This document shows positions 25,088 through 31,954 of a stretch of DNA of 64,000 bases, in pieces. A program made the translations under genes and the position numbers. The stretch's first letter is position 1, and every line of letters starts with the position of its first letter. Origin of the DNA: Nocardia asteroides (lineage in GTDB: Bacteria > Actinomycetota > Actinomycetes > Mycobacteriales > Mycobacteriaceae); NCBI RefSeq assembly GCF_900637185.1, contig NZ_LR134352.1, forward strand, positions 1,116,001-1,180,000, in the 5' to 3' direction. Under the pieces are notes generated by a model. The model had not been told where the DNA came from and did no database searches. It was given only the letters and a program-made list of their open reading frames with translations.

Positions 25088-26191
25088 ATGAACCTTCTCG
25101 CCGCACCGCCCGCCGCCGGCCTCGCACCCGCCCTGGTCCTCGTGCGTGACCCGCGACTGCGCGCCGAAGTGCGCCGCGTCGCCGCGGCCGCCGAACGGGT
25201 CACCGACGAACGGGACCTTCCTGTCGGCAGGCACGCGTGGTCGGGGGCGGGGTTGGTGATCCTCGATACAGCGGCTGCCGCCGCGGCCGCGGCGGCAGGC
25301 TGTCCGCGGCGGCCGGGAATCGTGCTGGTCACCGAGGGCGAGCCCGCGGTGCCGGACTGGCGGGCGGCCACCGCGGTGGGCGCCGAGCGGGTTGTCGCGC
25401 TCCCCGGCGGTGCCGTCGACCTGGTCGAACAGTTCGCCGTGCATGCCGAGGCCGGGGGTGGTGAGGGTGTCGTCGTCGCGGTGGCGGGCGCCGGTGGCGG
25501 GGCCGGTGCGTCGACGCTGGCCGCCGCTGTCGCCCTACGCGGGGCCGCGCGGCGCTGTCGATCCGACACCGTGCTCATCGACGGCGCGCCGCTCGACGGC
25601 GGGATCGATCTGCTGCTGGGGATGGAGAACGTCGCCGGATTGCGCTGGCCGGACCTCGTCATCGAGGACGGCCGGGTCTCCGCCGCCGCGCTGCACAACG
25701 CGCTTCCCGCCGCCGCTGCCGGTCTGGCCGTGCTCTCCTGCGGTCGGCACGACACCGACCGACCACCCACCGAACTGACTTCGGCGGCGGTGCGCGCTGT
25801 GATCGAATCCGGCAGAGCCGCAGGCGATCTCGTGGTCTGCGACGTCTCCGGCGAGCGTGGCCCCGCCGCCGACGCGATGGTCGACGCCGCCGATCTCGTG
25901 GTCCTCGTCGTCCCCGCGCGGCTGCGCGCCGTGGCGGCCGCCGAGGTGGTATCGGCCTATCTGGCCGCACGAAATCCCAACCGTGGCTTGGTTGTTCGCG
26001 GACCGGCGCCGGGCGGCCTGCGTGGCGCCGAGGTGGCCGAGGTGCTCGGGCTGCCGCTGCTGGCTGCGGTGCGCGGACAGTCCGGGCTGGCGGCACGGCT
26101 GGAGCGCGGCGGGCTCAGTGTGCGGCGGCGCGGTCCACTGCGCGACGCCGCCGACGCCGTGCTGGCCATGGTCGGGGCGGAGGCCCGATGA
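25088..26191 (+). CDS. ssd: Septum-site-determining / TadZ-CpaE-like protein (Ssd)
   Basis: A 367-residue MinD/ParA-superfamily protein heading the Tad pilus locus, where CpaE/TadZ proteins place the secretion machine at the pole. In M. tuberculosis the homologue Rv3660c (Ssd) alters septum formation. The P-loop region reads VAVAGAGGGAGASTLAAAVA: glycine-rich but without the signature lysines of MinD, so ATP hydrolysis may be weak or absent. DTVLIDGAPLDGGIDLLLG and VVCDVSGERGPAADAMVDAA are the switch-like segments. ATG 25088 (MNLLAAPP) is chosen; the frame upstream runs through the 6C RNA. Its stop overlaps tadA (ATGA). Confidence 0.85.
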   Translation: MNLLAAPPAAGLAPALVLVRDPRLRAEVRRVAAAAERVTDERDLPVGRHAWSGAGLVILDTAAAAAAAAAGCPRRPGIVLVTEGEPAVPDWRAATAVGAERVVALPGGAVDLVEQFAVHAEAGGGEGVVVAVAGAGGGAGASTLAAAVALRGAARRCRSDTVLIDGAPLDGGIDLLLGMENVAGLRWPDLVIEDGRVSAAALHNALPAAAAGLAVLSCGRHDTDRPPTELTSAAVRAVIESGRAAGDLVVCDVSGERGPAADAMVDAADLVVLVVPARLRAVAAAEVVSAYLAARNPNRGLVVRGPAPGGLRGAEVAEVLGLPLLAAVRGQSGLAARLERGGLSVRRRGPLRDAADAVLAMVGAEAR

Positions 26192-27369
26192 CCACCTTCG
26201 TCACCGTCGACCTGCTGGAACGGGTCAGGGAGCGGCTCGCCGAAGCCGCGGGCGACCCCGACGCGGCACAGCTCGCCGCCGCCATCCGTGCCGAGGCGGG
26301 CGGCGTACTCGCCGACACCGACCTGCTGCGTGCTCTGCGCCTGCTGCAGACCGAGATGACCGGTGCCGGCCTGCTGGAACCGCTGCTGCACGATCCGCGG
26401 GTGGCCGACGTGCTCGTCACCGGACCCGACGCGGTGTGGGTCGACCGTGGTCACGGACTCGAGCGGACCGAGGTGCGCTTCGCCGACGAGGCGGCCGTGC
26501 GCCGACTCGCCCAGCGGCTGGCACTCGCGGCCGGGCGCAGGCTCGACGACGCGCAGCCCTGGGTCGACGGCAAGCTGGCCGGAACCGAGGCCACCCTCGG
26601 CGAGGCCTTCGGCGTCCGCCTGCACGCGGTGCTCGCCCCGGTCGCCCACGACGGCACCTGCCTGTCCCTGCGGGTGCTCAGGCCCGCCACCCAGGGCCTG
26701 GCCGCGTTGTCCACCGCCGGATCGGTCCCGCCCGCGGCGCTGCGGCTGCTCACCGACATCGTGCGGGCCCGGCTGGCTTTCCTCGTCGTCGGCGGTACCG
26801 GTGCAGGCAAGACCACGCTGCTGTCCGCGCTGCTCGCCGCGGTGGACCCGGCCGAGCGGATCATCTGCGTCGAGGACGCGGCCGAACTGGCGCCGGTGCA
26901 TCCGCACGTGGTCCGGCTGGTCGCCCGCACCGTCAATGTCGAGGGCGTCGGCGCGGTCACCGTGCGCGACCTGGTGCGTCAGGCGCTGCGGATGCGCCCC
27001 GACCGCATCGTCGTCGGCGAGGTACGCGGCGCCGAGGTCGTCGACCTGCTCACCGCGCTCAACACCGGCCACGACGGTGGCGCAGGCACGGTCCACGCCA
27101 ACTCTCCGCAGGAAGTCCCCGCCCGGCTCGAAGCGCTCGCCGCCCTCGGCGGCATGGACCGCGCGGCCCTGCACAGCCAGCTCGCCGCCGCCGTCCAGGT
27201 CGTCCTGCATGTCCACCGGCGCGCCGACGGCACCAGGGGTCTCCACGAGATCGGCGTCCTCGAACGGGACCCCTCGGGAGTGCGCATCACCCCGGCTTGG
27301 CGATCCGACGACAGTCCGACACCCGGTGCGGCGGAACTGCACCGCTTGATTCAGGGGAGGCTCGCATGA
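26188..27369 (+). CDS. tadA: Tad/Flp pilus assembly ATPase TadA (GspE family)
   Basis: Hexameric secretion ATPase of 393 residues that powers Flp pilus assembly at the inner membrane. Walker [10 protein letters not shown] lies at 202-210, the Asp box is [11 protein letters not shown], and the His box/Walker B region is [30 protein letters not shown]. The N-terminal domain is typical of CpaF. It is translationally coupled to ssd. In mycobacteria tadB follows directly; here its stop (ATGA context) is followed by 1.2 kb of unrelated DNA before tadB. Confidence 0.92.
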   Translation: MTTFVTVDLLERVRERLAEAAGDPDAAQLAAAIRAEAGGVLADTDLLRALRLLQTEMTGAGLLEPLLHDPRVADVLVTGPDAVWVDRGHGLERTEVRFADEAAVRRLAQRLALAAGRRLDDAQPWVDGKLAGTEATLGEAFGVRLHAVLAPVAHDGTCLSLRVLRPATQGLAALSTAGSVPPAALRLLTDIVRARLAFLVVGGTGAGKTTLLSALLAAVDPAERIICVEDAAELAPVHPHVVRLVARTVNVEGVGAVTVRDLVRQALRMRPDRIVVGEVRGAEVVDLLTALNTGHDGGAGTVHANSPQEVPARLEALAALGGMDRAALHSQLAAAVQVVLHVHRRADGTRGLHEIGVLERDPSGVRITPAWRSDDSPTPGAAELHRLIQGRLA

Positions 27370-28548
27370 GAACCACAGAGGCCGGCGAATGGCCGATCCG
27401 CAGTCATCCGGATCTCGACGTGGTAGGTGGACTGCACCGCCGCGCACCCGCTGACGCGCTGTACCGCAGAGCTCTGCGCTCGGTCCGCGCGCGGGCGAGC
27501 GGGGGTCACAGCGGTGCGGACGCGGATCGAACCCGGAGTCGAGTCCGCTGCGGTGACTGGCCGCTCCGCGACGTAGGGAATCGTGTTGGCGGGCAGTCTG
27601 AGTCATGCGGCTGCACCGGGCGCGGCGCGCCCCTCGACATGGATCACTACAGTTCCGACCATCTCCGGAGTGGTGAGTCCTCCGGCGTTCAGGATCGCGC
27701 AGGTAGCGGCCTCGATGCCGCTATACAGACTGCGGCACAACGCAGCTCGGACTCGACTTCCCACTTCGACCACCGCCGTGATCCTTCTGCTGATGCTGGT
27801 GGCCGCCCTGTGGCAGTGGCCAGCGTGCCGTGCGTGGTCGATCTCCGGCAGGACGATCGGCAGCCGGCGAGCTATGACTTGGCCTTCGCGGCATTTCAGT
27901 TGGTCGCGACGTCGACTGCTGGTGCTGCCCGAGGTGAAGGGGCTGCCGGAGAGGGGAGTCGCGCAAGTGGTGCTGCCCTCCATCGTCTTTCGGGATGCGT
28001 CGGGCGGGTGCACCACTCGTCGTCGTGACATCGGGCTGACCACCATGGAATCGAGTTTGCGTCGGCGCGAACAGGTTTCCGTCGTGGTGGTCGACGGCCT
28101 GGCGTGCCGGGGAAATATCAGTCGGCCCAGCGTATTCATCGTCGGTGACCGACACCTCGACCGTGGCGCGGGTCTGTAGCCACCGGCCGAGGGTGACCGG
28201 ATCGGTGAGTTTGCGGCCGTCCTCGGGGCGCAGATCCGGGATCGGCACCTCGTGGAAGGCCTAGCTCGGGCGGACCACCTCGGCGGCGTTGGGCAGCCCG
28301 AGGGTGTCGTAAGCGCACTCTCGGGTGGTAGCGCAGCGGTGGGAGTCCTGCGCCATATGTGTTCGGCCAGTCGCCGGATGTGGGCTGGCGGTGTGCGGCC
28401 GCCAGCCCAGGCAACAGCACGGCCGGTGGCGCGCGCAAATCCCAGTCGCAGCCTGGGCTCCGTGATGGCGCTCGGGGTTTGAACAGCCGCGGATATCACC
28501 GTGCGGTAAGTGCCCGTAGGGCGCACTGGATAGAGGGAATCGAAGGGA
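27370..28548. other. Anomalous 1.2-kb insertion between tadA and tadB
   Basis: This stretch interrupts the tad operon. GC is lower than in the surroundings, and no strand shows sustained GC-rich third codon positions. A plus-strand frame of 220 codons starts at the ATGA overlap with tadA (27366-28028), but its product ([20 protein letters not shown] at the start) matches no Tad protein and its codon use is poor, so it is probably spurious. A minus-strand coding remnant lies at 28139-28356. No insertion-sequence ends, transposase or target duplication could be recognised. Confidence 0.6.
28139..28356 (-). pseudogene. Coding remnant with in-frame stop
   Basis: Read on the minus strand from the ATG at 28356, the sequence has normal high-GC coding character: MAQDSHRCATTRECAYDTLG, then LPNAAEVVRPS, an in-frame TAG at 28263-28261, then AFHEVPIPDLRPEDGRK and LTDPVTLGRWLQTRATVEV. 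Coding character fades near 28139. The smooth continuation across the stop suggests a once-intact gene now broken at both ends. I do not recognise the family. It is opposite in direction to the tad genes. Confidence 0.4.
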
Positions 28549-28554
28549 ATGTGT

Positions 28555-29343
28555 ATGGCGTTCGGGCTGCTCTGCTGTGCGTTGGCCGTGCTGGCAGTGC
28601 CCGCTGCGGGTGACCGTCGCCGGTTTCGGCGGATGTTCGGCGCGGGATCGGCTCGGCCGCGGAAGCGGGTGCCGGTCGAGTGGGCCGTGGGAACAGCGTT
28701 GGGTTGTGCGGCATTCGGATTCGGGATCGGGACAGGAGTGGCGGCATTGATCGTGGGTGGGACTGTGGCGGTGCGGCATCGACGTGGTCGCGGGGATCGA
28801 CTGCGGCGGGCGGAGTGCACGCACCTGCTGGCCGGACTCGAGGCGGTCATCGGGGAACTGCGAGTCGGCGCGCATCCGAGCGCGGCAGCGGAGGCCGCGG
28901 CGGCCGAGTCGCGCGGGGAAGCGGCTCGCGTACTCGCGATCAGCGCGGGTCGCAGCAGACTGGGCGGCTCCGGCGCGGACGGCTGGCTACATCCGGATTC
29001 ACCGGTCGCCGAGGAACTGTCGCGCATCGCGACCGCCTGGCGGGTCGCCGAGCAACACGGCCTGGCCCTGGCCGAACTACTGGCCGCCGCCCGCACCGAC
29101 CTTCTCGGCCGCACCCGCTTCCGTGACCGCACCGAAGCGGCTCTAGCCGGCGCCCGCGCCTCCGCCACCGTCCTCGCCTGCCTCCCCTTGGTCGGCATCG
29201 CCCTGGGCCACCTCATGGGCGCCGCCCCTCTCGCAGTCCTCCTCGACTCATCGGCCGGCGAATTCCTCCTCCCCCTGGGAGCCGCCCTGGCCTGCTGTGG
29301 ACTGCTGTGGACAGATGCCATCACCCGCCGCGGCACCACATGA
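28555..29343 (+). CDS. tadB: Tad pilus inner-membrane platform protein TadB
   Basis: A 262-residue type II secretion F-domain protein. An N-terminal hydrophobic segment (FGLLCCALAVLAVPA) and a second pair of helices precede the cytoplasmic F domain, LLAGLEAVIGELRVGAHPSA, with two C-terminal membrane helices (ATVLACLPLVGIALG and LLPLGAALACCGLL). It would form the platform with TadC beneath the pilus. ATG 28555 is preferred to ATG 28549 because GAAGGGA at 28542-28548 is then properly spaced. It is intact although separated from tadA by the insertion and from tadC by a repeat array. Confidence 0.8.
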   Translation: MAFGLLCCALAVLAVPAAGDRRRFRRMFGAGSARPRKRVPVEWAVGTALGCAAFGFGIGTGVAALIVGGTVAVRHRRGRGDRLRRAECTHLLAGLEAVIGELRVGAHPSAAAEAAAAESRGEAARVLAISAGRSRLGGSGADGWLHPDSPVAEELSRIATAWRVAEQHGLALAELLAAARTDLLGRTRFRDRTEAALAGARASATVLACLPLVGIALGHLMGAAPLAVLLDSSAGEFLLPLGAALACCGLLWTDAITRRGTT

Positions 29344-29375
29344 ACCACCACATCCGCAACGCGCGCAGCACTACC

Positions 29376-29740
29376 GACACCGGCGCCCGCTACCAGCGCC
29401 GTCGACACCTGCTCCCCGTCGTCGAAACCCTTGCTCCCGCAGCCGACACCCGGCTGCCGCGGCCGACACCCGGTTGCCGCAGACACCCGGTTGCCGCCGA
29501 CACCCGGTTGCCGCCGACACCCGGTTGCCGCCGACACCCGGTTGCCGCAGCCGACACCCGGCCGCAGCCGACACCCGGCTCCCGCAGCCGACACACCTGG
29601 CTCCCGCCGCAGACACCCGGCTCCTGCCGCAGACACCTGGCGCCCGCAGCCGACACACCTGGCTCCTGCCGCAGACACCTGGCTCCCGCCGCCGACACCG
29701 GCGCTCGCTGCCAGCACCGTCGACACCGCTCCCGTCGTCG
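29376..29740 (+). repeat. 17-bp-period tandem repeat array bounded by direct repeats
   Basis: The core from about 29440 to 29700 consists of degenerate copies of GCCGACACCCGGTTGCC (17 bp), with clean consecutive copies near 29495-29550 and 21-bp variants containing CACCTGGCTCC further on. Because 17 is not a multiple of three, all frames stay open and encode the same 17-residue cycle. The array is bounded by imperfect 47-49 bp direct repeats (29376-29424 and 29694-29740, both containing CCGTCGACACC and CCCGTCGTCG). The rest of the tadB-tadC gap (29741-30037) has no recognisable gene. Confidence 0.85.
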
Positions 29741-30037
29741 TCGCAGGCGTACGACCTGCTGGTCAGCGTCTGCGACCGGCGACGACCTACTCGGCGAGCG
29801 CTTCCGTCCAGCCTCCGTGCTCATGCTGGTCACCGGTCTGGCGAACCGACAGCGGAGATCGACCGGTTCGACGATGCCGGGTTGCGCGCCGGCCTCGGCG
29901 ATTCGGCGGCGGATCTCATCTGTTTCGAGCCGGCGGCGAAGGACGCGCGGGGGTCGAGACCGAGGCTGCAGGTCGCCGAGAACAGATGCGGTTCGGCTGC
30001 GAGGACATGCTCGATCGAGTTGCGAAGGGGGAGTGCA

Positions 30038-30664
30038 GTGGACGTGGGGATGACGGTGTCGCCGCTTGCCTTGCTGTTCATGGCGGGGGCCGTAGTGCTG
30101 TTTCCGGGGCGGGTTGCGGTGAGCCGGCGGTTACGTGGGCTGGGGCGGGTGCGGGTCACCGTGGTCGCGGCGGGGCAAGGGGAGGCGAAGGTCGATCCGC
30201 TGGGGTCGGCCTCGGCGTTCGATCTGCTGGCCGCCTGCTTGCGGGCGGGGCTGCCGATGGCGGCGGCCGCGCGGGCCGCGGCGCCGACCGCGCCATCCAT
30301 ACTGCGGGCCGCGTTGTGCAGAGCCGCCGATCTGCTGGCGCTGGGCGCGGACGCCGCCACGGCGTGGGAGCGGGCGGCCGTCGATGCGGCGGGGACGGCG
30401 GGAGCCGACGAAGTGGAGGCACTGGCCAGGATGGCGCGGCGGTCCGCGCGCTCCGGCGCCTCGCTCGCCGCGGCGGTCGGTGAGCTCGCCACGCAGCGGC
30501 GAGAAGCCGTGGAGGACGCCGCGGTCGCACGGGCCGAGCGGGCCGGCGTGCTGATCGGCGGGCCACTCGGGCTGTGCTTCCTGCCCGCCTTCGTCTGCCT
30601 GGGGATTGTGCCGGTGGTGATCGGGCTGGCCGACCGGGTCCTCGGCGACGGCGGACTGCTGTGA
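30038..30664 (+). CDS. tadC: Tad pilus inner-membrane platform protein TadC
   Basis: A 208-residue F-domain protein. A membrane helix at the N terminus (LALLFMAGAVVLF) precedes the cytoplasmic helical domain (AFDLLAACLRAGLPMAAAAR and VEALARMARRSARSGASL), with a terminal helix pair GLCFLPAFVCLGIVPVVIGL. GTG 30038 is used because GAAGGGGGAG lies just upstream; ATG 30050 is an alternative. It begins the second intact part of the pilus cluster, followed by the pilin gene. Confidence 0.82.
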   Translation: MDVGMTVSPLALLFMAGAVVLFPGRVAVSRRLRGLGRVRVTVVAAGQGEAKVDPLGSASAFDLLAACLRAGLPMAAAARAAAPTAPSILRAALCRAADLLALGADAATAWERAAVDAAGTAGADEVEALARMARRSARSGASLAAAVGELATQRREAVEDAAVARAERAGVLIGGPLGLCFLPAFVCLGIVPVVIGLADRVLGDGGLL

Positions 30665-30736
30665 CCGGCCGCGTGGCGGCCGCGGAGTCGTCACCGTGTG
30701 GAACGTCCGCGCGGTGTGGAAGGGAAGGGGATCAGG

Positions 30737-30946
30737 ATGACGTTCGCACGCACCGTATATATAGGAGCGCGGACGCGGATCACGCGCCTGCTGCTCGACG
30801 ACGACGGGATGTCCACGGCCGAGTACGCCATCGGCACGATCGCGGCCGCGGCGTTCGGCGCGGTGCTCTATGGGGTGGTGACGGGCGACAGCATCGTCAA
30901 CGCGTTGACCCAGATCATCGACAAGGCGCTCAACACGAGTGTGTAA
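30737..30946 (+). CDS. Flp-type prepilin (DUF4244 family)
   Basis: A 69-residue pilin precursor. The leader ends DDDG, and the mature protein would begin MSTAEYAIGTIAAAAFGAVL: glycine at -1, glutamate at +5 and tyrosine at +6 fit the Flp prepilin-peptidase site, and the following helix is hydrophobic. A ribosome site GGAAGGGGATCAGG precedes the ATG. It corresponds to the pilin-like Rv3656c. The product should be cleaved by a TadV/CpaA peptidase, which is not encoded in this window. Confidence 0.85.
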   Translation: MTFARTVYIGARTRITRLLLDDDGMSTAEYAIGTIAAAAFGAVLYGVVTGDSIVNALTQIIDKALNTSV

Positions 30947-30987
30947 ATCCTTGCGGCACAGGTATTCTCGGTGACGACGCAGGCGCG

Positions 30988-31302
30988 GTGACGGTCGAGG
31001 CCGCCATCGCCCTCGCGGCACTGGTCGCAGCGGTGGTGCTGTGTATCGGTGCGCTGCTCGCCGCGTCGACCCAGGTGCGCTGTGTCGACGCGGCCCGTGA
31101 GGCGGCTCGGCTGGCCGCGCGCGGCGACACGGCGCAGGCCGTCGCCGCCGCGCGGACGGTCGCACCGCCGGGCGCGGTCGTCGAAGTCCGTGGTGGCGGC
31201 GACCGGGTCACGGCCGTCGTCACCGCGGGCACGCCGTTGCTGCCCGGTCTGCGCTTGCGGGCCGAGGCGGTCGCGGTGACCGAGCCGGGAGTCGGCTCGT
31301 GA
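30988..31302 (+). CDS. TadE-like pilus assembly protein (start uncertain)
   Basis: At least 104 residues with the TadE-type N-terminal pilin-like segment VTVEAAIALAALVAAVVLCI, then MQVRC-like TQVRCVDAAREAARLAARGD and a beta-rich end. Conserved residues DDAGA precede the GTG at 30988, so the true start is probably upstream, but no ATG, GTG or TTG exists in frame between the pilin stop (30946) and 30988. An ATT at 30964 is the only nearby candidate. It matches Rv3655c by position and sequence character. The stop overlaps the next gene (GTGA). Confidence 0.75.
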   Translation: MTVEAAIALAALVAAVVLCIGALLAASTQVRCVDAAREAARLAARGDTAQAVAAARTVAPPGAVVEVRGGGDRVTAVVTAGTPLLPGLRLRAEAVAVTEPGVGS

Positions 31303-31664
31303 CCAGGCGGCTCGCCCGCGACGAGGGCGGTGCCACGGTCTTCGCCTGTGTCGTCCTGGCCGGACTGCTCGCGCTGACGGGAGTGGTCGCCCAGGTGGGC
31401 GCCGTCGTGGTCGCCCGCCACCGGGCACAGGCCGCGGCCGACCTCGGCGCGCTCGCCGCAGCCGGTGTGCTGACCGAAGGAGCCGAGGCCGGGTGCGCGG
31501 AGGCGGGCGAGGTCGCGCGACGCATGGCCGTCCGGGTCGAGCGGTGCGACGTCGAGCAGTGGGACGCGGTGGTCGTGGTGCGAGCGCGCGCGGCCTTCGG
31601 CGTGTTCGGTGTGCGCATCGTCACCGCGGCGGCCAGAGCCGGGCCGGTGGACGACACCGGGTGA
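31299..31664 (+). CDS. TadE/TadG-like helical secretion protein (Rv3654c-like)
   Basis: A 121-residue protein with an N-terminal RDEGGATVFACVVLAGLLAL (Asp-Glu-Gly-Gly-Ala plus hydrophobic helix), the usual start of Rv3654c-type Flp pilus-locus proteins, then RHRAQAAADLGALAAAGVL, a conserved motif of this family. Two cysteines at about 66 and 83 may pair outside the membrane. It is coupled to the TadE-like gene by a four-base overlap and ends the pilus operon. Its role is presumed minor pilin or pilus assembly. Confidence 0.78.
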   Translation: MTRRLARDEGGATVFACVVLAGLLALTGVVAQVGAVVVARHRAQAAADLGALAAAGVLTEGAEAGCAEAGEVARRMAVRVERCDVEQWDAVVVVRARAAFGVFGVRIVTAAARAGPVDDTG

Positions 31665-31954
31665 CGCGGAAGTGTCAACACTGGCCCGTGGTTGTTCCGT
31701 CCCGAACTAATCCGCCATTCAGCGGAGACATATTCTCCGAATTTCCGTGCGCATTCTTTTATGAGTGAGGAACAAAATGAAATCAACCGTGTGACGTCCG
31801 GTTCCGGGCCCATTGGCAATGCGTCAGTTAACCTGAGAGTTATCCTCTTTATTCGTCGGGGTCCACGTCGTCGCTGGTCAACGCAAAACCGGACAGGCGA
31901 CCAGCATTCGGACAGTTGTGGTGTAGCGCCGGTCACGTGTCCGCTGCGGCGGTA
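31665..31954. other. AT-rich gap between pilus operon and helicase gene
   Basis: The 290 bases between these convergent genes are markedly poorer in GC than their surroundings. A short palindrome AGTGTCAACACT lies at 31671-31682. The open frame starting MSEEQNEINRVTSG at 31761 has a weak ribosome site but runs antisense into the helicase gene and lacks coding bias. I see no RNA gene. Confidence 0.45.

Noticed and set aside
27366..28028. Plus-strand frame of 220 codons starting at the tadA stop, considered as tadB
   Set aside because: It lacks hydrophobic helices and F-domain motifs and has poor GC3; the genuine tadB is at 28555-29343.
27603..29726. Minus-strand frame of 707 codons across tadB and the repeat array
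   Set aside because: It exists because the repeat lacks stops in every frame and because tadB's antisense is open; no domain is recognisable.
29376..29740. Tandem array considered as a CRISPR
   Set aside because: The repeats are 17 bp, directly abutting and degenerate, with no unique spacers and no cas genes nearby.
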